Notes under the pieces: generated by a model | What the model was told of the DNA's origin: nothing | Database searches by the model: none | What the model saw: the letters and a program-made list of their open reading frames with translations, nothing else | Shown: in pieces, positions 58,401 through 64,000 of the stretch | Layout: the number at the start of each line of letters is the position of its first letter | How positions within the stretch are numbered: position 1 is the stretch's first letter | Position numbers and translations under genes: made by a program | From: Holophagales bacterium | Lineage (GTDB): Bacteria; Acidobacteriota; Thermoanaerobaculia; UBA5066 | Length of the DNA: 64,000 nt | NCBI GenBank assembly: GCA_016716705.1 | Contig: JADJVF010000007.1 | Span: 124,001-188,000, forward strand | Direction of reading: 5' to 3'

Positions 58401-58674
58401 CGGCGCCTACGGCGTCGTGAGCTACCAGAGCCGGACCGTCCCGCTCTCCCCGGGCGACGTCCTCGTCCTCTACACGGACGGCATCCCGGAGGCGGAAGGA
58501 CGCGGCGGGGCGCAGTGGGGCTACGACGCCTTCGCGGGCTTCCTTCGCGGTCTTCCCGCTGCGACGCTCACGGCGCGTCAGGTCCGCGACGCGATCGTCA
58601 CGGAGGTGTCGCGCGTCACCGGTCGGTCGCGGCCGGCGGACGACGTGGCGGTCGTCGTCGTGAAAGCGCTCTGA
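55438..58674 (+). CDS. Two-propeller sensor with Y_Y_Y domain and SpoIIE-type phosphatase output
   Basis: This 1078-residue protein has a signal peptide (about 1-22), then 14 blades of the two-component regulator propeller type, each with a WxGTxGGGLxRLD core. The first is WFVTEDGLNRWD, the last the MFFGGIHGFNAFFP variant. Fourteen blades make two seven-bladed propellers (residues 25-680). A Y_Y_Y domain follows (about 700-800, ending GEYLFRVKAANPDG), then a membrane helix (about 808-828) and a PP2C/SpoIIE phosphatase (about 850-1075: DVGGDFFDY, VGDVSGKGT, LVLYTDGIPEA, DDVAVVVV). Output is probably dephosphorylation of an anti-sigma-antagonist. No anti-sigma gene is adjacent. No histidine kinase core is present. 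Confidence 0.93.
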   Translation: MRTPRPVLAAFGALLLAGSASAAPVSFEKLSLAQGLSQSIVEGALQDRRGFLWFVTEDGLNRWDGYRFSVFRNVAGNARSLSYNELKCLVEDRSGMIWIGTFEGGLNRFDPATGDVTRFRHDPADPASLPANTVRALREDRDGRMWVGTQGGGLARLDPGTGRFERFRHDARDPASLAHDDVRALLVDRAGALWVGTYGGGLDRLDAGGRVFVHVPAEEGGPGSSLVTALLEDRSGTLWVGTYGGGVLVREAGRDRLVRHARAAGLPSDLVKALAEDHEGFLWIATDGGGLVRLDRRTGTATVHRHDPADSQSLSTDRVWSVFEDRSKVLWVGTYGGGLNRLGLGSKNFVHVRHDPRDPSSLGHDIVWSFHEDADGTVWVGTDSAGLQRWDRRKNVFRGYRHDPRDPRSLAHDTVRVVYGDSAGELWVATHGGGLDRLDRATGRFTHSRHDPQDPGSLAHDELRAVYEDRSGTLWIGTFGGGLDRLDRETGRFVHHRNDPAEPRSLSSDFVRCILEDGSGALWVGTQGGGLNRLDRATGAFTRWRSAAADPGSLSNDFVFALHEDRAGTLWVGTFGGGLNRLDRSTGRFTRFTTKDGLPSDSIYGILEDERGRLWISTVRGLSCFDPREGTFHTYDSRDGLQGDEFNGGAVYRSSRGEMFFGGIHGFNAFFPSQIAVRTDPAPVVLTELLLFNRPVAPGERVGGRVPLTRFVTYQDEIVLSHEDDVVSIEFAALHFAAPEKNRYAFRLDGFDRDWIPARADRRVATFTALAPGEYLFRVKAANPDGVWGEEEARLRIVVTPPLWGTWWFRLGMLVALAGTIVVALRRRMRTVSLEAAMRAAHDAQVAVMPRVDPRVAGFEVSGICIPALDVGGDFFDYVRTGGEESPLAIVVGDVSGKGTRAAMTAAMSGGMVNALARRGGPLEEVMGQVNAALRAKIEKRMFAAVCLASLDPGRRELTFVNAGLCEPLLRAGDAATYLSSVGTLFPLGAYGVVSYQSRTVPLSPGDVLVLYTDGIPEAEGRGGAQWGYDAFAGFLRGLPAATLTARQVRDAIVTEVSRVTGRSRPADDVAVVVVKAL

Positions 58675-58695
58675 ACGCTCCGGGCCCTCCGAGCT

Positions 58696-59457
58696 TCAGA
58701 GCGGCCCGAGGGCGACGTCGCGGACGATGGCGACGATTCCGGCGAGGATGTCGGCCCCCGGGCGCGTTCCGTTTCCGGTGAGGCGAACGGTCGCCTCCTT
58801 CAGCGCACCATCCTCGGCTTCGGAATCGCCCAGGAGCTCTACGAGAGAGACGACGTGCGCGGGGAAGCCCCCCCGGACGGCGTCGTCGAGAGCCCTCGAC
58901 GTCGCCGGCGGGACGCCGGTTCCGGGGAGGCCGACGAGGGAGGCCTGGAAGGCCGCGACCGCCGGCACGGGAACGAGGCGCCACGTGGCGAGCCTTCGGG
59001 CGGCGGCGGCGAGTCCCACCAGCATCTCCTCGCCCGCGGGCGCCGGGTCCGTGCCGAGGGAGGAAAGGCCGGTCGCCTCCTGCCGGAAGGTGCTGCCGGA
59101 GGTCTCACCCGCGGTGAGGCGGGCCGAGAGCGCTCGAAGACGCACGGCGACCCAGCGAACGAGGATCGCGTCGGCCGGAAGCTCGCCGGGGGCGTTTCCG
59201 GTGACGAGCGCCAGGGTGCGGGCGGGGAGCGGAAGGACGGCGAGGTGGTGGGCCAGCGTCGCGCGGTCGACCGGGCGTCCGGGCGCGGCCAGCTTCCTCG
59301 ACCCCGGGGCGAACGTGGACGCGGCGGCAGAGGTGGCGGTGGCAGGGGCGGGGAGGGAGAGGACGCTCAAGTGCGGCTCGTGAAGGCGAGCCCGTTCCGC
59401 CGTCAACGGCGCGGGGAGGGGGGCCGCCTCGGCGGTGATGTTACGCGGATTCCGCAT
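58696..59457 (-). CDS. Hypothetical protein
   Basis: This 253-residue frame has a protein-like composition (Ala/Leu-rich, with hydrophobic runs such as HHLAVLPLPARTLALVTG and ADILAGIVAIVRDVALGPL). The overlapping + strand frame is far less protein-like. It has no signal peptide and no known domain. It lies between the sensor gene and the acyltransferase gene and is transcribed against both. Confidence 0.5.
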   Translation of the reverse strand: MRNPRNITAEAAPLPAPLTAERARLHEPHLSVLSLPAPATATSAAASTFAPGSRKLAAPGRPVDRATLAHHLAVLPLPARTLALVTGNAPGELPADAILVRWVAVRLRALSARLTAGETSGSTFRQEATGLSSLGTDPAPAGEEMLVGLAAAARRLATWRLVPVPAVAAFQASLVGLPGTGVPPATSRALDDAVRGGFPAHVVSLVELLGDSEAEDGALKEATVRLTGNGTRPGADILAGIVAIVRDVALGPL

Positions 59458-59500
59458 TGCAGCAAGACCTTCCCCGTGACCGCATTACGATTCGTCCCCG

Positions 59501-60442
59501 ATGCCTTCCGCCCGTCCCGCTCCGCCGGCCGTCGTCCGCCTCGTCGTCGGGAGCTTCACCTTCCTCCTGTTCGCCACGAACACCGTCGTCCTCTGCTCTT
59601 TCCTCTACCTCGTCACGCTTCTCAAGCTCGCCGTCCCGCTCGCCGCCTGGAAGCGCGGCGTCTCGCGGTTTCTCGTCGCCATCGGCGAGGCCTGGATCGC
59701 CGTCAACACCTTCTGCCTCCGCGTCACGCAGCCGACGGTGTACGACGTCCGGGGGCTCGAGGGGCTCCGGCGGGACGTCTCGTACCTCGTCGTCTCGAAC
59801 CACCTGTCGGAGGGCGACATCCCGGTCCTGCAGGGGATCTTCCTCCGGCGGTTGCCGTTCCTTCGCTTCTTCCTCAAGCAGCAGCTGATCCGGGTGCCGG
59901 TGCTCGGCCTGGCCTGGTGGGCGCTCGACTTCCCGTTCATGAAGCGGCACTCGCGCGAGGAGCTCGAGAAGAACCCCGCCCTGCGCCTCGAGGACCTCGA
60001 GGCGACCCGCCGCGCCTGCGAGAAGTTCCGTCACGCCCCTGCGGCGATCCTGAACTTCGTCGAGGGGACGCGCTTCACTCCGGCCAAGCACGCCCGGGGC
60101 GGCGCGGAGTACCGCCATCTCCTCCTGCCGAAGGCGGGCGGCCTCGCCTTTGCGGCGAGCGCCATGGGGGCTCAGCTGAAGGGGCTCGTCGACGTGACGA
60201 TCGTCTACCCGTACGGCGCACCGACGTTCTGGGACGTCATCTCGCGCGGGCTCCCCGAGGTCGTCGTCCGGGTGCGCGAGAGGGCCATTCCCGAGGAGTG
60301 GTTCACGGGCGACTACACCGAGGATGCCGCGTTCCGCGAGGGGGTCCAGGCGTGGGTGAGGGCTCTCTTCCGGGAAAAAGACGCGGAAATCGCCTCGATC
60401 CTCGCCTCCCGGGCCCCCGCCGCCGGCCCGCCCGTACGCTGA
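59501..60442 (+). CDS. Lysophospholipid acyltransferase (PlsC/YihG-like)
   Basis: This 313-residue membrane acyltransferase has an N-terminal double helix (about 12-60) anchoring the enzyme. The catalytic HxxxxD box is in VVSNHLSEGDIPVL, the glycerol-phosphate site in NFVEGTRFT, and a further motif in LPKAGGLAFA. The layout with extra N-terminal helices fits the YihG/YihG-like subfamily that reacylates lysophospholipids. It stands 30 bases upstream of kup. Confidence 0.9.
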   Translation: MPSARPAPPAVVRLVVGSFTFLLFATNTVVLCSFLYLVTLLKLAVPLAAWKRGVSRFLVAIGEAWIAVNTFCLRVTQPTVYDVRGLEGLRRDVSYLVVSNHLSEGDIPVLQGIFLRRLPFLRFFLKQQLIRVPVLGLAWWALDFPFMKRHSREELEKNPALRLEDLEATRRACEKFRHAPAAILNFVEGTRFTPAKHARGGAEYRHLLLPKAGGLAFAASAMGAQLKGLVDVTIVYPYGAPTFWDVISRGLPEVVVRVRERAIPEEWFTGDYTEDAAFREGVQAWVRALFREKDAEIASILASRAPAAGPPVR

Positions 60443-60471
60443 CGGGCCGGTTGGACTAGACTTCCGCCGCG

Positions 60472-62448
60472 TTGAAGACCGACTCGGGCGAGTCCGCGGC
60501 CTCGCGCCCCCCATCGCGTTCGCCCTCCGGGGCCTACGAAGCCGCCTCGGCCGGAACGGAGAAGACCCACGTTCCGGCGGCCCCGGAGGGGAAGTACCTC
60601 GCCATCCTCACCGTCGGCGCCCTCGGTGTCGTCTTCGGTGACATCGGAACGAGCCCCCTCTACGCGCTTCGCGAGTGCTTCACCGGGCATCACCCGATTC
60701 CGCCGTCGCCCGCGAACGTCCTCGGCATCCTCTCCCTCATCTTCTGGGCGCTCGTCCTGACGATCTCGATCAAGTACCTCGCGTTCGTCCTCAGGGCCGA
60801 CAACCGGGGGGAGGGCGGAATCCTCGCCCTCATGGCGCTCCTCCGCCCGCCGTCGGGATCGGGTGCCTCGCGCCACGTCGTCCTCGTGGCCCTCGGCCTC
60901 TTCGGGGCGGCGCTCCTCTACGGCGACAGCATCATCACGCCGGCCATCACGGTCCTCTCGGCCGTCGAGGGGCTCGAGATCGTCACGCCCGCGTTCAAGC
61001 CCTACATCCAGCCGATCGTCGTCGTCATCCTCATCGTCCTCTTCCTCATCCAGAAGAAGGGGACGGCGGGCGTCGGCGCCGTCTTCGGCCCGGTGATGGT
61101 CCTCTGGTTCATCGTGCTGGCCGTCCTCGGCGTCGTCCACATCTTCGACGCGCCCCGGGTCGTGGCGGCGGTGAACCCGGTCTACGGCGTCCGCTTCTTC
61201 GTCGCGAACGGCCTGACCGGCTTCCTCCTCCTCGGGTCGGTCTTCCTCGTCGTCACGGGGGGCGAGGCGCTCTACGCCGACATGGGGCACTTCGGAGCGA
61301 AGCCGATCCGCGTCGGGTGGTTCGCGTTCGTCCTCCCGTCGCTCCTCCTCAACTACTTCGGCCAGGGGGCGCTCCTCCTGACGAACCCGGTCGCCGCCTC
61401 GAATCCCCTCTTCGGCCTCGCGCCGAAGTGGGGGCTCCTGCCGCTCGTCCTCCTCGCCACCGCGGCCTCCGTCATCGCGTCGCAGGCCGTCATCTCGGGT
61501 GCCTTCTCGCTGACGCGCCAGGCGATCCAGCTCGGCTACATGCCGCGCCTGAGGATCGACCACACGTCCGAGAAGGAGATCGGGCAGATCTACCTCCCCT
61601 CGATCAACTGGGCGCTCGCGCTCGCCTGCATCTGGCTCGTCCTCTCGTTCCGCACGTCGGGCGCCCTCGCGGCCGCATACGGCGTCGCCGTGACGACGAC
61701 GATGGGAATCACGACGGTCCTCCTCTACGTCTATGCCCGCGAGACCTGGAAGCTGTCCCGGGCCGTGGCGGCGCCGATCGCCGCCGCGCTGCTCGTCGTC
61801 GACCTCGCCTTCTTCGGCGCGAACATCGTGAAGATCGGGAGCGGCGGGTGGGTCCCGCTCGCCATCGCCTTCTTCGTCTACACGGTCATGACGACCTGGA
61901 AGAAGGGCCGCCTGATCCTCGCGGAACGCCTCCGCGAGGCGTCGCTCCCGGTCGACGTCTTTCTCCAGGACGTCGAGAAGCGGTCGCCGACGCGCGTGAG
62001 GGGGACGGCGGTCTTCATGGACCGCACGCCGGAGGGCATTCCGCCGCCGCTCCTCCACAACCTCAAGCACAACAAGATCCTCCACGAGCGGATCGTCTTC
62101 CTGACGGTCGTCACCGACGAGGTGCCGCGCCTGAAGGAGAAGGAGCGGACGCGCTCCGAGTTCCTCGGCCCCGGCTTCTGGCGCGTCACGCTCCACTACG
62201 GCTTCATGGAGAACCCCGACGTCCCGCGGGCGCTGCGCAAGCTCAAGCTCGACGGCAAGGGATTCGAGCCGATGGAGACGACGTTCTTCCTCGGCCGCGA
62301 GACGCTCATCGCGAGCAAGCGCCCGGGGATGGCGCTCTGGCGCGAGCACGTCTTCGCCTGGATGGCCCGCTCCGAGGGCCGCGCGACGGCGTTCTTCAAC
62401 ATCCCGCCGGGGCGCGTCGTCGAGCTGGGTCTCCAGGTCGAGCTCTGA
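60472..62448 (+). CDS. kup: KUP-type potassium uptake transporter
   Basis: This 658-residue protein starts at TTG 60472. It is a proton-coupled K+ symporter of the KUP/HAK/KT family with 12 membrane helices (residues about 45-470) and a cytoplasmic C-terminal domain. The family signature GVVFGDIGTSPLYALRECF is complete. GEGGILALMALL, GDSIITPAITVLSAVEG and the VTGGEALYADMGHFG region are also present. Length is near the usual 620-660. Confidence 0.96.
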   Translation: MKTDSGESAASRPPSRSPSGAYEAASAGTEKTHVPAAPEGKYLAILTVGALGVVFGDIGTSPLYALRECFTGHHPIPPSPANVLGILSLIFWALVLTISIKYLAFVLRADNRGEGGILALMALLRPPSGSGASRHVVLVALGLFGAALLYGDSIITPAITVLSAVEGLEIVTPAFKPYIQPIVVVILIVLFLIQKKGTAGVGAVFGPVMVLWFIVLAVLGVVHIFDAPRVVAAVNPVYGVRFFVANGLTGFLLLGSVFLVVTGGEALYADMGHFGAKPIRVGWFAFVLPSLLLNYFGQGALLLTNPVAASNPLFGLAPKWGLLPLVLLATAASVIASQAVISGAFSLTRQAIQLGYMPRLRIDHTSEKEIGQIYLPSINWALALACIWLVLSFRTSGALAAAYGVAVTTTMGITTVLLYVYARETWKLSRAVAAPIAAALLVVDLAFFGANIVKIGSGGWVPLAIAFFVYTVMTTWKKGRLILAERLREASLPVDVFLQDVEKRSPTRVRGTAVFMDRTPEGIPPPLLHNLKHNKILHERIVFLTVVTDEVPRLKEKERTRSEFLGPGFWRVTLHYGFMENPDVPRALRKLKLDGKGFEPMETTFFLGRETLIASKRPGMALWREHVFAWMARSEGRATAFFNIPPGRVVELGLQVEL

Positions 62449-62526
62449 CCCGCTGAGGGAAAGCGTCCCGAAGGGGCGCCCCTGCCCCGGTGGCTTCCGC
62501 CTACAGCGAGAGGCTATCCCGGAAAA

Positions 62527-63681
62527 TCAAGACCTGGCCCCAGCCAGGAGCTCGGCCTTCCAGCGGGAGAGTCCGGTGGCGGCGACGAGCTCGGCGGGGG
62601 CGAGGGGAGCCCGGGCAGCGAGCTCGGCGCGGGCGACGTCGACGAGAGCGGCGCGCGAGGCGAGGACCCCGGGGTCGAGGCCCAGCCGCGCGGCGACGGC
62701 GTCCCGCCGGGCCTTCAGCCCGTAGACGGCCTTCTCGAGCTCCGGCTCGGTGCGGACGATCTCGCCGCGCCGCGCGGGAGGCCAGGCCGTGGGTGGAAGC
62801 GCCCGTGCCGTCTCGAGCGCCTCCCTGAGGCGACCGGCGAAGCCCGAGGGGACGGGCCTCGGGAAGAGCGCCGCGAGGTCCTGCTCTCCGGACGCCGCCT
62901 TTCGCGAGAGGGAGAGGAGCGTCTCGTTGTGGAGGACGCGGAACGGGGGGAGATCGAGCGCGCGGGCCCTTTCCTCGCGGGCGCTCCAGAGCTCCCGGAG
63001 GAAGGCGCGCTCCTTCGCGGAGAGGGCGTTCGAGCCCTTGATCCGCCAGTCGGTCTCGGGATCCTCGGGAGCGGGAGCGAGGTCCTGCGCGAGGAGGCGG
63101 GTGCACTCCTCGGCGTGCCACTCGAGCCGGCCCTTCGCGGAGAGGTCGGCCTCGAGGAGGGCCACGAGCGCGTGCAGGTGGAGGACGTCGGCCGCGGCGT
63201 AGGTCACGAGGATCGTCGTGAGGGGCCGGCGGCTCCAGTCGGCACGCTGGCTCGACTTGTCGAGCGTGACGCCGAGCCTCCCGGAGAGGAGCGCGGCCAG
63301 GCCGATCTCCTTCTGCCCGAGGAGCTGCGCGGCGAGCATCGTGTCGAAGATCTCCCGCGGGTGGAAGCCGTACCCGCGCGAGAGGAGCCGCAGGTCGTAG
63401 TCGGCGCCGTGCAGGAGGAGGCGTCTGCGAGAGAGGAGGCCGAAGAGGGGAGCGAGGTCGAGCCCGGCGAGAGGATCGACGAGCCACGCCGTGCCGGCCC
63501 TCGCGAGCTGCAGGAGGCAGACCTTCTCGAAGTAGTGGTGAAAGGAGTCGGCCTCGGTGTCGAGCGCGACGTCGTCGTCGGGGTGCGCCGCGAGATCCTC
63601 GACGAGGCGCCCGAGGGAATCGGCGTCGGCGATGAGGTGAGGCGTCTGTTCGGCGTAAGTCTTGTCGTTTGTGGAGGACAC
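62527..63681 (-). CDS. rnd: Ribonuclease D
   Basis: This is a 3'-5' exoribonuclease of the DEDDy family involved in tRNA 3' trimming. The start chosen is GTG 63681 (SSTNDKTYAEQ), giving 384 residues, the family length. An in-frame ATG at 63804 would add 41 residues and run through the mraZ operator. Motifs: VALDTEADS (ExoI), LLHGADYDLRLL (ExoII) and TYAAADVLHL (ExoIII with Tyr). An HRDC domain (about 225-300, LRELWSAREERA) and a second HRDC-like region at the C-terminus follow. It is divergent from mraZ. Confidence 0.9.
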   Translation of the reverse strand: MSSTNDKTYAEQTPHLIADADSLGRLVEDLAAHPDDDVALDTEADSFHHYFEKVCLLQLARAGTAWLVDPLAGLDLAPLFGLLSRRRLLLHGADYDLRLLSRGYGFHPREIFDTMLAAQLLGQKEIGLAALLSGRLGVTLDKSSQRADWSRRPLTTILVTYAAADVLHLHALVALLEADLSAKGRLEWHAEECTRLLAQDLAPAPEDPETDWRIKGSNALSAKERAFLRELWSAREERARALDLPPFRVLHNETLLSLSRKAASGEQDLAALFPRPVPSGFAGRLREALETARALPPTAWPPARRGEIVRTEPELEKAVYGLKARRDAVAARLGLDPGVLASRAALVDVARAELAARAPLAPAELVAATGLSRWKAELLAGARS

Positions 63682-63754
63682 AGGTCGCCTCAAGGGTAGC
63701 ACCGCGAGGACCTTTCTCCTTGACTCGCCAAGAAACGGGGGCAGATACTCCGCG

Positions 63755-63789
63755 TGGGAAAAAGTGGCTAACAGTGGTCGATGGTGGGC
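63755..63789 (+). promoter_or_regulatory. MraZ operator (four TGG repeats, 10-bp period)
   Basis: TGGGA, TGGCT, TGGTC and TGGGC begin at 63755, 63765, 63775 and 63785, exactly 10 bases apart. MraZ binds direct TGGGN repeats with that period in front of its own gene. The site is 52 bases before ATG 63841 and supports that start over the in-frame ATG at 63781, which lies inside the operator. Confidence 0.8.
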
Positions 63790-63840
63790 GTAAAGGATGC
63801 CCAAATCGCCTCTGTCGCCCCTTCTCCCGGAAACGAAAAG

Positions 63841-64000
63841 ATGGAACGCCTCCGCGGCAGTGCCGAGTCGACAGTCGACGAGAAGGGCCGGTTCAAGGTC
63901 CCGGCGAAGTTCCGCGAGACCATCGAGGCGGCGGGCGGCGGGGAGTTCTTCGTCACGTCGGTCACGGGCATCGAGATTCTCGTCTATCCGCTGCCGGTCT
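63841..64000 (+). CDS. mraZ: MraZ transcriptional regulator (5' part, runs off the window)
   Basis: The first 53 residues are visible: MERLRGSAESTVDEKGRFKV then PAKFRETIEAAGGGEFFVTS, the first AbrB-like half of MraZ with its DEKGR and PAKFR DNA-contact motifs. MraZ represses the division and cell wall (dcw) cluster, which usually follows (rsmH, ftsL and others), so the dcw operon probably starts here. The gene is cut by the window edge. Confidence 0.93.
   Translation, partial: MERLRGSAESTVDEKGRFKVPAKFRETIEAAGGGEFFVTSVTGIEILVYPLPV

Noticed and set aside
63781..63840. ATG 63781 as the start of mraZ
   Set aside because: It lies within the fourth operator repeat, and MraZ proteins normally begin at the FRG/LRG segment encoded from 63841.

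Overview
This 64 kb window is very GC-rich (about 70 percent) and densely packed, with short intergenic gaps and many 4-base ATGA/GTGA overlaps. The gene content suggests a free-living Acidobacteriota-type bacterium (inference). It includes Hanks-type Ser/Thr kinases carrying TPR or beta-propeller tails, an Oar-like TonB-dependent receptor with a carboxypeptidase-regulatory domain, a wHTH-FHA regulator, a two-component-type propeller sensor, a GTP-dependent PEP carboxykinase and a very large single-chain pyruvate:ferredoxin oxidoreductase. It looks like ordinary chromosome. I see no insertion sequence, prophage or CRISPR array.

Layout. 1-5 kb: the 3' end of a YfhO-like membrane protein, an M20 peptidase, a small selenoprotein whose UGA codon hides its N-terminus, and a penicillin-acylase-type hydrolase. 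5-12 kb: a fasciclin protein, a MoxR ATPase with a large partner of unknown function, YqgE, arginine decarboxylase and proline iminopeptidase. 12-20 kb: a TPR kinase, a secreted protein divergent from a wHTH-FHA regulator, and an Oar-like receptor. 20-27 kb: PEP carboxykinase, phosphatidylserine decarboxylase, an amino-acid ABC transporter, then a cobalamin riboswitch and BtuB-like receptor. 27-36 kb: an ExeM/NucH-type extracellular nuclease with a frame-disrupted 5' end, YpfJ-type metallopeptidase, tRNA-Ala, a GT-C glycosyltransferase and a WYL regulator. 36-48 kb: dTDP-glucose dehydratase, GalE, thiol peroxidase, the oxidoreductase, an esterase/HAD/secreted-protein operon, an SDR enzyme and a free-standing B12-binding protein. 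48-64 kb: tRNA-Arg, a methyltransferase, a papain-like peptidase, a propeller kinase, a tiny Lys/Ala-rich protein next to a RiPP-maturase-type radical SAM enzyme, a propeller-SpoIIE sensor, an acyltransferase, Kup, RNase D and the start of mraZ with its operator.

Three loci point to cobalamin use: the riboswitch-BtuB pair, the stand-alone B12-binding protein and the B12-fold radical SAM enzyme. At least seven conserved genes carry a single-base frame break with all catalytic motifs intact on both sides. That pattern fits residual indels in a draft long-read assembly better than real pseudogenes. One 600-bp patch (31.76-32.45 kb) has about five breaks and stands apart.

The most interesting items are the unannotatable UxxC selenoprotein with a hairpin directly after its UGA, the radical SAM/Lys-Ala-rich pair, the MoxR partner, an SDR enzyme with His in place of the catalytic Tyr, and a riboswitch that overlaps the end of the preceding reading frame.
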